Assembly: GCF_965263005.1 (NCBI RefSeq)
Contig: NZ_OZ253579.1
Location: forward strand, 1,240,001-1,304,000
Source: Rariloculus sp965263005
GTDB taxonomy: Bacteria > Pseudomonadota > Gammaproteobacteria > Steroidobacterales > Rariloculaceae
Reading direction: 5' to 3'
DNA length: 64,000 nucleotides
The notes beneath the pieces are model-generated. The model was not told where the DNA came from. It ran no database searches and saw only the letters and a program-made list of their open reading frames with translations. The translations under genes and the position numbers were made by a program. Within the stretch, counting starts at the first letter, position 1. The number at the start of each line of letters is the position of its first letter. Of the stretch, positions 34,828 to 47,552 are shown one piece after another.

Positions 34828-37608
34828 CTAGAAACCCCAGTTGATGCCGACGCGATACATGCGGCCTCTCAAGTCATGGAGAAAGCTCGACGTCGTTCTG
34901 AGGTCGCGATGCCGGATCGGTGGATCCTCGTCCCCAGCGTTCAATACCGCGACAGTCACGTTGCTCCTACCTGACGGCAGAGTGTAGTCATAGAGGAGGT
35001 CGATCGTATTGAAGGCTTTCTCTTCGGTACGAGTCCTGGACGGGGTGTCCTCCCTGACCTTCGAGACGTGGCGGTAGGTCACTCTCGCGTAATGATCCCC
35101 GCGTCTCCAGTCGAGGCGCAGATTGCCGCGGAGTTCCGCGTTTGGATACGCAAAGTTCGTGCCGTTATGGCTGCCGACGCCGTCGAAGATTATGCCTTCG
35201 CTGATCAGGTCATACTCGTCCGTCAAGGTCCCGGTCAAGCCGATGCCCCAATCGCTGGCGGCTGTTGTGAAACGATAGTTGAAACTGAAGTCCAGTCCCG
35301 CTGTGTTCTGGAAGTCCTGGTTGATATAGGACAGTCGCATGAACTCGATATCGAGCCCGTCCATGCAGCCGGCGGGCAGCGGGTTGGGACCGGGTGCATT
35401 GGGATCCCAGGTGTTGTTCGATCCGGGCAGGCTGGTGTCACAAACCTGGTTCGGCGAACCCGGCAGCAAGACGATGCGCGGGTCGTTGACCAGTCCATCA
35501 TCGGCGATGTCGTTCAACAAAACGACCTGTCCGTCCTCGGGAACGATGAGGTTGCTGAACTCGATGCGCCAGTAGTTCAGATCGATCGTGAAGTTGTCCG
35601 TGACGTCCCAGGTCATGCCGATCGTCCAGTTGTCCGATTCCTCGGGAAACAGATTCGGATCACCGACCAATAGTCCACGCGCGTTGATTGTCTCTCCGCC
35701 GATCGGCGTCGTGGTGCTGCCTTGCGAGATCGAGCCGAAGGTCTGCACCTCGCCGGGTTGGCGGAACGACGTGCCGGTCGTCGCACGGAAGAACAGTCGT
35801 TCTGTCGGCGTCCACAGAAAACCGACTTTCGGATCCGTCGAATCGACAGTGCCGTAGTCCTCATAGCGAGCCGCCAACTGAATCTCAACGGCCTCGGTCG
35901 GGAACATGACGAGCTCGGCGAACAAGGCGTCAGTCTCGACTATGCCGCCGAAATCCTGGCGCGGTGTCGTGCTGAACGCAAACCCGCCGTCCTCGGTGAT
36001 CGGATCGAAGTCGCGGAAAAACTCCTGCTCGCGATTCTGCACGCCGATGGCAAGTCCCGTCGGGCCGCCGGCCATCTCGCCGATCTCACCCCTGACGAGG
36101 AAATCGAGCGTCTCGAGTTCTGCCGCGCCCGTTTGCGCGCTGCGTGCAAACAGCCAGTTCGGCAGGATCGGGTCGTTATAGTGCGCGTCGCCGGGCTGTG
36201 CATCGAACCGGTTGGCAAATGGGTTGTACCACAGGCACGCCCCCTGGCCCGGGTCGCCCGTTGCGGCATCGCATCCGGGACCACCGAAACCCTTGAGCGC
36301 ATCGTTGAAACGCTGCCGGATCGTATCGCCACCGAGGGCGTAGCTGTCGTTCGACGAATACGTCGCCGTCGCCAACCAGTCCCAACCGCTATCGCCGAAT
36401 GCGCCGCTCAACGATCCGGCCACGCGGAAGGTTTCTTGCTCTTGCAGGACGTTCGTCGCCGGGTCACCGGCCGGGCTGCGGATACGCGTGAAAATCGTGT
36501 AATCCCGGATCGGGAAGCCCGTACGCCTGTTCTCCTCCACCAAGCCGGGATTCGTCGCGGGGACGAACGGAGCCGGCGGCAGTATCGGCAGGCCGTAGCC
36601 GAAGTCCAGCTGGTACCGCGCCTTCGCGTAACCGACTTCGACCTGGGCCTGAATGTCGTTACTGAAATCATGCGTGGCCACGGCCAGGCCGTTGAGCTGC
36701 TCGGCGTCGGGCACAAGCGCGCGGCCGAGGCTCAGCTGCATGCGGCACAAAGGTCCCGTCGTGAAGAACCCGGATTTGATGCCGGGCGCCAAGGATTGGT
36801 CACCGCACAACGGATCGGCCATCGGCGCTCCGCCGCCCACGGGAAAAAACGTTCCCGGGTTAGCGAAGCTAGTCACGAGACCGAGCTGCAATCGTTCGTC
36901 GGAGAAGCGATCCTCGGAGTTCATGCGCTCCATGCGGCTCCACTCGAAGCCGGCCACGACACTCGTATCGGGACCCTGCGAACCGAGCAGCGCGCCGACC
37001 GTGAAGTCTGACGAGCCGATCTCGGCCACGGACGCCATCTCGGCCTTCATCTCGATGCCCTCGAAATTGTTGCGCGTTATCAGGTTCACGACGCCCGCGA
37101 CCGCGTCACTGCCGTACAGCGCCGACGCGCCGTCGGTGAGCACCTCGACGCGTTCGATCATGATTGACGGCGCGAGATTGTTGATGTCGACGGCAACGAC
37201 ACCGTCGAGGCCCGTATTGCCGTCCACGGTCTGGCGTCGTCCGTTCATGAGCACGAGCGTCGCTCTCGGACCCAGACCCCGCAGGTTCACAGTCATCGTC
37301 GGCGACGTGAAGTTCTCGTTGTAGTTCAGGATTGCCGAAGGCGCCTGAACCTGCGGCATGTCCTTCATGGTTTCAGCGAGCGACTGCCGCTGGCCGAGGT
37401 TCAAGTCCTCGGCGGAAAGCACGGTCAGCGGCTGCGGCCGATCCGCGGGACGTTCGAGGAACGAACCCGTCACGACGATTTCCTCGTCCGCTTGTGCGGC
37501 GGGCTGCTGCTGCTGACCTAGCGCGGGTTGAACAAACACGGCCACAGCGCACGCTCCGATGGCTGAACCGAGTTCCTTGTAGCGAAATTGCACAGCTTTG
37601 CTATTCAT
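34828..37608 (-). CDS. TonB-dependent outer-membrane receptor
   Basis: The 926-residue protein starts at ATG 37608, which has AAGGAGAAG just upstream; a longer start at 37629 would bypass it. A signal peptide (about residues 1-31) is followed by a TonB-box region (DEEIVVTGSF). The plug has LSAEDLNLGQRQSLAETM, VNLRGLGPRATLVLMNGRR and ASALYGSDAVAGVVNLITR. A long beta-barrel ends in an aromatic residue (RVGINWGF). The type is common in marine and oligotrophic gammaproteobacteria for carbohydrates, peptides or siderophores; the ligand cannot be inferred. Confidence 0.93.
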   Translation of the reverse strand: MNSKAVQFRYKELGSAIGACAVAVFVQPALGQQQQPAAQADEEIVVTGSFLERPADRPQPLTVLSAEDLNLGQRQSLAETMKDMPQVQAPSAILNYNENFTSPTMTVNLRGLGPRATLVLMNGRRQTVDGNTGLDGVVAVDINNLAPSIMIERVEVLTDGASALYGSDAVAGVVNLITRNNFEGIEMKAEMASVAEIGSSDFTVGALLGSQGPDTSVVAGFEWSRMERMNSEDRFSDERLQLGLVTSFANPGTFFPVGGGAPMADPLCGDQSLAPGIKSGFFTTGPLCRMQLSLGRALVPDAEQLNGLAVATHDFSNDIQAQVEVGYAKARYQLDFGYGLPILPPAPFVPATNPGLVEENRRTGFPIRDYTIFTRIRSPAGDPATNVLQEQETFRVAGSLSGAFGDSGWDWLATATYSSNDSYALGGDTIRQRFNDALKGFGGPGCDAATGDPGQGACLWYNPFANRFDAQPGDAHYNDPILPNWLFARSAQTGAAELETLDFLVRGEIGEMAGGPTGLAIGVQNREQEFFRDFDPITEDGGFAFSTTPRQDFGGIVETDALFAELVMFPTEAVEIQLAARYEDYGTVDSTDPKVGFLWTPTERLFFRATTGTSFRQPGEVQTFGSISQGSTTTPIGGETINARGLLVGDPNLFPEESDNWTIGMTWDVTDNFTIDLNYWRIEFSNLIVPEDGQVVLLNDIADDGLVNDPRIVLLPGSPNQVCDTSLPGSNNTWDPNAPGPNPLPAGCMDGLDIEFMRLSYINQDFQNTAGLDFSFNYRFTTAASDWGIGLTGTLTDEYDLISEGIIFDGVGSHNGTNFAYPNAELRGNLRLDWRRGDHYARVTYRHVSKVREDTPSRTRTEEKAFNTIDLLYDYTLPSGRSNVTVAVLNAGDEDPPIRHRDLRTTSSFLHDLRGRMYRVGINWGF

Positions 37609-37654
37609 GAACTTCTCCTTTTGTTGCAAGAGAACTACAATGCAGAGGCTTGAC

Positions 37655-37692
37655 TGAGCGTATGGTTATCTATTGAGCGTATGGTTATCTAT
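37655..37692. repeat. Two tandem 19-bp copies upstream of the TonB receptor
   Basis: TGAGCGTATGGTTATCTAT is repeated exactly at 37655-37673 and 37674-37692, 47 bp upstream of the receptor start. Paired exact repeats in a promoter region could be regulator binding sites, but no known operator was recognised. Confidence 0.7.
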
Positions 37693-37817
37693 AATGAATA
37701 CGATAGCCTAAAGCAAATCAATCTTGTCTACCCGAAGCTTCGAATCGGGTGCTGTTTAGACTGAAAACAACAGTTGTCCTGTGCCGCGCAACATGCGCGC
37801 TGCTCGCCAATACCGGA

Positions 37818-38133
37818 CTCGCCCACGCCACTACCCGCAAAGCCCGTACCACGGTGATCGAGACGCTCAAGGCCCTGATCGTCACCACTCCCGCTGAGTA
37901 AGGAGCGCACCCACACCGCCGCTCCGACCCTGCGAGAGGCCTTCGGCATCGGTGCTGACACCGCCGCAGAGGTGTTGATCGCGTTCGGCGACACCCCAGA
38001 ACGCGGGGCTCTACCGAACCACGATCGTGCGCATGCGCTCCCACAAGCCGACCATCCACTAAGTCGCTCGACGCACTGCCGAGGGCTTGGCCAAGCGCGA
38101 TATCATCCGATGCCTCAAGCCAAAGAGTCTCCG
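37818..38133 (+). pseudogene. Decayed IS110-family transposase remnant
   Basis: Frame-by-frame reading gives pieces of an IS110/IS116/IS902 transposase in the right order: KARTTVIETLKALIVTTPAE then a stop; LREAFGIGADTAAEVLIAF continuing GDTPER; then, after a deletion, LYRTTIVRMRSHKPTIH, a stop, and VARRTAEGLAKRDIIRCLK. The catalytic N-terminal part and most of the middle are missing, and at least two stops are in frame. No IS ends were identified. Confidence 0.72.
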
Positions 38134-38176
38134 GTATTCCCCGGGGCGGTTTACCTCGAGTGCGAGGAGTGAAGCG

Positions 38177-38668
38177 ATGGCGGCAGACGAAGAGATTGCA
38201 CGCGTACGCGGCGAGGCGCGGCAGCTCCTGTCGGCGGACGAGGTCGATCGTGCGATCGCCGGCATGGCGAAGCGGATCGAAGCGGTTTTCGCCGCCGCCG
38301 ATCCGGTCATACTTGCGGTCATGCACGGCGGCGTCTTCACTGCGGTCAATCTTTGCAGACATTTCGACTTTCCGTACGAGCTCGCCTACGTCCACGCGAG
38401 CCGCTACGGGCGTGGACTGACCGGCGGCGCGCTCGATTGGCGCGTCGAGCCCGACCGCGGGCTTGCCGGTCGGGCCGTGCTCGTCGTCGACGATGTGCTC
38501 GACCGCGGCGTGACACTCGGCAGCCTGTGCGGCAAGCTGCGCGGACTTGAAGTCGCCACGCTCGGGGTCGCTGTGCTCGTTGTGAAAGACATAAACGGAG
38601 AGCCGGAGCGGCCGCGCCGCCCTGAATCGCTTCAGGCGCTCCGTGGGGAAGTTCGGGCGCGGGCGTAG
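38177..38668 (+). pseudogene. Truncated duplicate of hypoxanthine-guanine phosphoribosyltransferase
   Basis: Residues 1-147 match the intact hpt at 41260 almost exactly, with about seven amino-acid differences. At about 38617 similarity stops and the frame runs into 16 unrelated residues. The PRPP loop VLVVDDVLDRGVTLG is kept. The C-terminal purine-site segment seen in the intact copy (VYLFGCGMDYKGYWRGLPAL) is lost, so the product is probably inactive. Similarity begins at the ATG; the upstream sequences differ. Confidence 0.88.
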
Positions 38669-38684
38669 GGCAACAGAGACGGCA

Positions 38685-40274
38685 ATGGCGACAAGGAAGA
38701 CAAGAAAAATCGCGCCGGCGCCGGAAATCGAGATCAATCCCGAATTTGCCCGGGCGCTCGCGCTCATGGAGGCGGGCGAGTGCAATGTGTTCATCACCGG
38801 CAGGGCGGGCACCGGCAAGTCCACGCTGCTCGAATACTTCCGGGCAAATGCCCGCGAAAAACCGGTGGTTCTGGCGCCTACCGGCGTCGCGGCGCTCAAC
38901 GTTAGCGGGCAGACCGTGCACAAGTTTTTCGGTTTCCGCATCGACGTCACCCCCGAGACGGTCCGTGAGAGCCGCCGCAAGCTGCGGCGCCCCGAGATCT
39001 ACAAGAATCTCAAGACCGTCATCATCGACGAGGTCTCGATGCTCCGGGCGGACCTGCTCGATTGCGTCGATCTGTTTCTGCGCAAGCACGGCCCTCTTCG
39101 AAACGCGTTGTTCGGCGGCGTGCAGATGATTTTCGTCGGCGATCTTTACCAGCTTCCGCCGGTGGTGACCGGGGATGAGCGCGAAATATTCCGCGAGCTC
39201 TACGAAACCCCGTACTTCTTCAGCGCCCGGGCACTAGAGGGCGAGGACCTTGAGATCCTCGAACTGGAGAAAGTCTACAGGCAGAAGGACGCCGCCTTCG
39301 TGGAACTGCTCAACCGCATCCGTAACAATTCGGTAGACGAGGACGATGTGGCGCGGCTCAACGAGCGCGCGGACCCGAATCTCAAGCCCCCCGATAGCGC
39401 CTTCCACGTGACCCTCACCACGACAAACCGGAACGCCGACCGCATCAACGAGACGAAACTTGCCTCGTTGCCGGGCAAGCGGGTGGTCTCCAGCGCCAGC
39501 ATCTCCGGCGACTTCGGCCGGGAGTACTACCCCACCGCGACCGACCTCGCCTTCAAGGCCGGCGCTCAGATCATGATGCTCAACAACGACCCGGCGGGCC
39601 GCTGGGTCAACGGCAGCATCGGTGCGATCGAGTCCATCGAGCGCTCGAAACATGGCGAGGATTGCCTGTTGGCGCGGCTCCGGGACAGCGGCGAACGCGT
39701 GGACGTCGAACCGTACACGTGGGATCTCATCCGTTTCGGGATCGAGAACGGGAGCATCGTCAGCGAGCCGGTTGGCCGCTTCACACAATTGCCCTTTCGC
39801 CTGGCCTGGGCCGTGACCATTCACAAAAGCCAAGGCAAGACCTTTGAACACGTCGTCATCGATCTCGAGCGGGGCGCCTTCGCGGCCGGGCAGACCTATG
39901 TGGCGCTCAGCCGATGCACATCGTTCGAGGGCATTGTATTTTCGCGGCCGATCCGCCAAAGCTCGATCCGCGCCGACTGGCGCATTCAGAAATTCCTAAC
40001 CGGATACCGATACCGAGAGTCCGAGGCGGCGATGTCGGCGGAGGAAAAGGCCGCGGTCATCCGTGGCGCGATCGGGAGAGACGCCGAAATCGCCATGACG
40101 TATCTGAAGACCAATGACACCAGAAGCGAGCGGGTTGTCATCCCGATCAGTGTCGGAACGGAAACCTACCGGGACAAGGATTTCCTCGGCATGCGCGCTT
40201 TCTGCACATTGCGCCGGGACGAACGCATGTTCCGTGTCGATCGGATCCTGAAACTTGAGATTCGCGGGGATTGA
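38685..40274 (+). CDS. Pif1-like SF1 helicase with C-terminal WYL-like domain
   Basis: The 529-residue protein has Walker A (FITGRAGTGKSTLLEYF), APTGVAALNVSGQTVHKFF, Walker B (VIIDEVSML), GDLYQLPPV, and the motif V/VI region AWAVTIHKSQGKTFEHVVID and TYVALSRCTSFEGI. This is a Pif1/RecD-like 5'-3' DNA helicase. The last 60 residues (ETYRDKDFLGMRAFCTLRRD, then ERMFRVDRI) look like a compact WYL domain, a fold common in DNA-damage and phage-defence regulators. Pif1-WYL fusions are known in other bacteria. ATG 38685 is 14 codons inside a longer frame. It lies between the truncated and intact hpt copies. Confidence 0.85.
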   Translation: MATRKTRKIAPAPEIEINPEFARALALMEAGECNVFITGRAGTGKSTLLEYFRANAREKPVVLAPTGVAALNVSGQTVHKFFGFRIDVTPETVRESRRKLRRPEIYKNLKTVIIDEVSMLRADLLDCVDLFLRKHGPLRNALFGGVQMIFVGDLYQLPPVVTGDEREIFRELYETPYFFSARALEGEDLEILELEKVYRQKDAAFVELLNRIRNNSVDEDDVARLNERADPNLKPPDSAFHVTLTTTNRNADRINETKLASLPGKRVVSSASISGDFGREYYPTATDLAFKAGAQIMMLNNDPAGRWVNGSIGAIESIERSKHGEDCLLARLRDSGERVDVEPYTWDLIRFGIENGSIVSEPVGRFTQLPFRLAWAVTIHKSQGKTFEHVVIDLERGAFAAGQTYVALSRCTSFEGIVFSRPIRQSSIRADWRIQKFLTGYRYRESEAAMSAEEKAAVIRGAIGRDAEIAMTYLKTNDTRSERVVIPISVGTETYRDKDFLGMRAFCTLRRDERMFRVDRILKLEIRGD

Positions 40275-40449
40275 TCGGCGGGCTCGAGATGGCGGCGACG
40301 GTGTAGGCCGAGCGCTTGCGTTCAACGACATGGTCAGCTTCACAACAGCCCCGCGCGGTCGCCGGCAGCATGAACCAACCCTGTGCCCAACAGGGGGGTA
40401 TTTCTGCTTGGGACTAGCAGCTCTTGGAGAAGAAGGAGGCATTTCCGTT

Positions 40450-40872
40450 TTGCGTCGACACGTGATGATCGATGAGTTCATCGGGCAAGGCGGCACACTG
40501 CCCAATCTGCGAGGCTGGATTGAGAAGCAGGGCGGCAATGTCATTGGCGCCGTTGGCTTGACCGGCAAGCCATATTTCGCCAAGTTGGACCCTGCGAAGG
40601 AGCAACTTCATGAGCTCAGACAAAAACACGTGCCGAACTTCGAGAAGTGGCGGCGGGAGCACTTTGGCCGCGCCTTCGATTGCCTTACTCAATCGGAAGC
40701 TCGGTACCTCGCCCGCTCCCCGGATGTTGACACCGTCCGAAATCGAATTGCTGCGGCAATGCGTGAAGGAGGTGGCAGAAGTCACGCATGCAGTCCTGGC
40801 GAGCAGCGAAAACACATCAAAGCCGTGACGGCGCGACTTGCAACGCAGTTTCCGGACGGCAAGCCCCGGTGA
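40450..40872 (+). CDS. Phosphoribosyltransferase-domain protein, probably N-terminally truncated
   Basis: A TTG at 40450 preceded by AAGGAGG (40433-40439) gives 140 residues. The opening HVMIDEFIGQGGTLPNLRGW resembles a type I PRTase PRPP loop, followed by GAVGLTGKPYFAKLDP and LTQSEARYLARSPDVDTVRN. Such domains occur inside large polyvalent proteins of conjugative elements and phages. The upstream half of the domain is not recognisable in any frame, so this is more likely a fragment of a mobile-element protein than a whole enzyme. Confidence 0.55.
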   Translation: MRRHVMIDEFIGQGGTLPNLRGWIEKQGGNVIGAVGLTGKPYFAKLDPAKEQLHELRQKHVPNFEKWRREHFGRAFDCLTQSEARYLARSPDVDTVRNRIAAAMREGGGRSHACSPGEQRKHIKAVTARLATQFPDGKPR

Positions 40873-40937
40873 CCTGCGCGACCCGCCGTCGGTAATGGCA
40901 AGGCTATGTCCGCCGACAGGCAGGGCCTCGCGATTCG

Positions 40938-41096
40938 ATGCCCCACTCGGCCTTCGACCCACGCATCGTTGTCTTCCGCATCAATGGCCGGCGAGTCTCC
41001 CTGCCGGTAACGCTCAAGCTGAATGACACGGCCAGGTTTGCCTCCGGTCCTTCGGAGTCTTCCAGCGTGCTCGGCGTGCGTCGATGCTGGCGATAA
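40938..41096 (+). other. Small open frame of unknown nature before the intact hpt
   Basis: A 52-codon frame (MPHSAFDPRIVVFRINGRRV and onward) fills part of the gap between the PRTase fragment and hpt. No family was recognised and no good ribosome site is present. The rest of the gap to 41259 shows no gene. It may be a remnant of the same inserted DNA. Confidence 0.25.
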
Positions 41097-41259
41097 CGGA
41101 TATGATATTGCTGCCACAGGAAAACGCCGATGGCGGATACGAGTTGGATGGAAGCAATCTAACGGGGGCGCAGTCTGCCGACGGCGGAGCGTCGTCGCCG
41201 CCATGTAGCCAACTCCATGGCGATGGAAGACGGGCGGGCCGAGTTCGAAGGGTGACGGG

Positions 41260-41811
41260 ATGGCGGCAGACGAAGAAATTGCGCGCGTGCGCCGCGAGGC
41301 GCGGCAGCTCCTGTCGGCCGACGAGGTGGATCGTGCGATCGCCGGCATGGCGAAGCGGATCGAAGCGGTTTTCGCCGTCGCTGATCCGGTCATACTCGCC
41401 GTCATGCACGGCGGTGTTTTCACGGCGGTCAATCTTTGCAGACATTTCGACTTTCCGTACGAGCTCGCCTACGTCCACGCGAGCCGCTACGGCCGTGGAC
41501 TGACGGGTGGTGCACTCGATTGGCGCGTCGAGCCGGACCGCGGGCTTGCCGGGCGGGCTGTGCTCGTCGTCGACGATGTGCTCGACCGCGGTGTGACACT
41601 GGGTAGCCTGTGCGGCAAGCTGCGCAGGCTTGAAGTCGCCACGCTCGGAGTTGCCGTGCTCGTTGCGAAAGACGTAAACGGCGAACCGGAGCGGCCGTGC
41701 CCGGATTTCGTCGGCATCACGACCGAAGATGTCTACCTGTTCGGCTGCGGGATGGACTACAAGGGTTACTGGCGAGGCTTGCCGGCACTGTATGCGGTGC
41801 AGACACCATGA
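41260..41811 (+). CDS. hpt: Hypoxanthine-guanine phosphoribosyltransferase (intact copy)
   Basis: The 183-residue protein converts hypoxanthine or guanine plus PRPP to IMP or GMP. It has VILAVMHGGVFTAVNLCRHF, the PRPP loop VLVVDDVLDRGVTLGSL, and the C-terminal purine-site segment VYLFGCGMDYKGYWRGLPAL. It overlaps mtnP by four bases, a natural purine-salvage pair: MtnP yields hypoxanthine, which Hpt reuses. The first 147 codons are duplicated at 38177. Confidence 0.92.
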   Translation: MAADEEIARVRREARQLLSADEVDRAIAGMAKRIEAVFAVADPVILAVMHGGVFTAVNLCRHFDFPYELAYVHASRYGRGLTGGALDWRVEPDRGLAGRAVLVVDDVLDRGVTLGSLCGKLRRLEVATLGVAVLVAKDVNGEPERPCPDFVGITTEDVYLFGCGMDYKGYWRGLPALYAVQTP

Positions 41812-42560
41812 GCGACGACCTGGGCTTGATCATCGGCAGCGGTCTCGCTGCGCTCGGGCCGCGAATCGTCGCCAGCGAAACGGTCGAGACGCGGTTCGGG
41901 GCGCCCTCGAGTCCGGTGATGACCGTCGAGATAGAGAACCACCGGGTCGCGTGCATAGCAAGACACGGCTCGGCGCACTCGATCGCACCGCACGAGGTCA
42001 ATTACCGTGCCAACGTCTGGGCGCTCCACGAGGCCGGCGTCCGGCGCCTGATCGCCGTTAACGTCGTCGGCGCGATCGGGGCAGGGTTCGCGCCCGGCGA
42101 TCTCGCCGTTCCGGATCAATTGATCGACTATACGTCGGGGCGGGAATCGACCTACGGCGGCGACGACTTCGAATCTCTGCACGTCGAGTTCACCGAGCCG
42201 TTCGATCCGGTCCTGCGGGGCCAGATTGCCGTTGCCGCTGTGGCTTGCGGGCATTCGATCCGGCGCGGCGTCTACGCCGTGATGCAGGGGCCGCGGCTCG
42301 AAACCGCAGCAGAGATCGATCGCCTCGAGCGCGACGGTTGCACGATGGTCGGCATGACTGCGATGCCAGAGGCCGTGCTGGCCCGCGAGCTTGGCGTCGA
42401 TTATGCGTTGCTCGCCGTCGCCGTCAATTACGCGGCCGGGCGTTCGCCGGGCGCGGCGCCGATTCACGGGCAGATCAGGAAGTCCATGGCGGACGGGATG
42501 GCCCGCGTGACGCAACTCCTCGCGAGACTGGTCCCGGAGCTTCTGCGCGGCACGAGCTGA
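41808..42560 (+). CDS. mtnP: S-methyl-5'-thioinosine phosphorylase / purine nucleoside phosphorylase family
   Basis: The 250-residue protein belongs to the MTAP/PNP family. It shows LGLIIGSGLAALGPRI, ARHGSAHSIAPHEVNYRANV (phosphate and substrate residues), AVMQGPRLETAAEIDRLE and VGMTAMPEAVLARELGVDYA. In several gammaproteobacteria this family cleaves 5'-methylthioinosine to hypoxanthine. Coupling to hpt supports that reading, but methylthioadenosine cannot be excluded. Confidence 0.87.
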   Translation: MSDDLGLIIGSGLAALGPRIVASETVETRFGAPSSPVMTVEIENHRVACIARHGSAHSIAPHEVNYRANVWALHEAGVRRLIAVNVVGAIGAGFAPGDLAVPDQLIDYTSGRESTYGGDDFESLHVEFTEPFDPVLRGQIAVAAVACGHSIRRGVYAVMQGPRLETAAEIDRLERDGCTMVGMTAMPEAVLARELGVDYALLAVAVNYAAGRSPGAAPIHGQIRKSMADGMARVTQLLARLVPELLRGTS

Positions 42561-42600
42561 CCTCGGTCATTCCGGCCCGCCATCGCGGCACCGGACGTGA

Positions 42601-43926
42601 TCATGCCGCCGGCCTGCCGTCTTGCGCGTCCCCGTCGGTTGCCTCGGATGCCTCCGGAGCGGGCGTGACGAGCATGAGCACACCGAATGCGGGATGGTCG
42701 AAGTAGTTCAACTCGCCGCTGCGTGTGCGGCGATTTTCCTCGATGTAGTAGTGCGGGGCGAGCTCGATCTCGCTGAGCTCGGCCGAATCGGAAGACGCTG
42801 TCCTGCCTGGGGCGGCGGGTGTCTCGAAAGCGCGGGCCGCGCGCTCCGATTCGAAGTACGCGAGCCCGCGAGGCGCAAACCGGTAGTCGAGATCGAGCGT
42901 CAGATGGAGAAACCGCTGCAGGTGCAGTTGAATCGTTCCGGTCGGGTTGAATGACCCGAGACGAGACAGCTCCAACGGCGCGGTCTCTGTCTCGCCGAGC
43001 GCCTCCTGGGACCAGCCGGCGTGCAGCAGCGGCCGATACGCCTCGAGTCGATCGAGTCTCGTGTAGGCGTCGGCGAGTTTGAGCTCTTCACCCCGCAGCA
43101 CGCGGTAACGGAAGGTTCGCCCGGCCGGAGCGCCGTCCGCCAAATACGTGAATTCGCGGTCGAGTTCGTCGGCGTAGCGGGCCACCGGTTCCGTCCCGGC
43201 CGACGCGGCAAGCTGATCCTCCTGAAGTTGATCCTCGATTAGTCGATCGTCTGTCAGTTGATCCACGGTCGGTTGATCCAGGACGAGCTGATCCGGGGGC
43301 GGCACCGGCGACACGGGCGGCAGCTCGGCGGCAGGGACCGGAAGCTCAAGGAGAACCGGGATCGCGAGCTCTCCCGTCTCCGTGAAAGGCCCGAGGAGAG
43401 GCGGAATCACCAGCGCTCTGACCTCCGTGGGCGGAGTCTCGGGCAACGCTTCGAGTTCGCGCGCGGGATCGAAAAGCCCATCCGGGCCGAAGACGAACCC
43501 TGGAACCGCTTTCAATTCGGGCAAGGGTCTCAGAATCCCTTCGAGCACGAGTTGCGGCCGGCCGGTCGGCAACTGTAGTCGAGGTGCGAATATCGAATCT
43601 GCCAACGTAACGGAGACCGGCGCCGGCCCGGTCTCTTCGTCTTCGGGATACGACCACACGAGTTCCGGCAATGGCCGCATTATGGGGGCGGGAAGCGGGA
43701 ACAATCGCTCGCTTTCGTATCGTTGGGCCTGATGCTCGAACAGTTCTTCGGTTGAATCGAGATCGTCGTTGACGAAGACGATCACTTCCACGTGATATCT
43801 TGCAAGCTCGGGGGCCGCGGCGCCGGCCGGTTCCTCGTCGGCGCGCACGCGCTGAGAAGCGGCTACGCCGGTGAACATGAGCGCAAACAACGCCACGGCG
43901 CCGGACATGAGAACGCGCCGCATCAT
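42601..43926 (-). CDS. csiV: CsiV-family periplasmic protein
   Basis: From ATG 43926 the product is 441 residues with a signal peptide of about 30. The N-terminal block ARYHVEVIVFVND and the C-terminal blocks GTIQLHLQRFLHLTLDLDYR and LNYFDHPAFGVLMLVTP match CsiV. CsiV in Vibrio binds peptidoglycan and is needed for growth with D-amino acids through LpoA. A long acidic Pro/Leu-rich middle (residues about 190-290) is variable. It follows mfd on the same strand, 28 bp downstream. Confidence 0.82.
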   Translation of the reverse strand: MMRRVLMSGAVALFALMFTGVAASQRVRADEEPAGAAAPELARYHVEVIVFVNDDLDSTEELFEHQAQRYESERLFPLPAPIMRPLPELVWSYPEDEETGPAPVSVTLADSIFAPRLQLPTGRPQLVLEGILRPLPELKAVPGFVFGPDGLFDPARELEALPETPPTEVRALVIPPLLGPFTETGELAIPVLLELPVPAAELPPVSPVPPPDQLVLDQPTVDQLTDDRLIEDQLQEDQLAASAGTEPVARYADELDREFTYLADGAPAGRTFRYRVLRGEELKLADAYTRLDRLEAYRPLLHAGWSQEALGETETAPLELSRLGSFNPTGTIQLHLQRFLHLTLDLDYRFAPRGLAYFESERAARAFETPAAPGRTASSDSAELSEIELAPHYYIEENRRTRSGELNYFDHPAFGVLMLVTPAPEASEATDGDAQDGRPAA

Positions 43927-43954
43927 GAGGCCGATTATAGCGCCGGCGTCACGC

Positions 43955-47425
<3,471 letters not shown>

Positions 47426-47552
47426 ACCAGGCTGTCGTGGGGCGAAAACGGTGAATTATCCCATGCGGGCACGGCCTGGCGCGCCCTGGAATATTTTCGC
47501 CCGCGTCGCGCCGTTCCCGCCGGAAGGTTCGCGTATGGTTTAATTCCGGCCC

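Noticed and set aside
40610..40828. A second open frame overlapping the PRTase fragment
   Set aside because: The PRPP-loop frame has recognisable conserved sequence and a strong ribosome site; the overlapping frame has neither.
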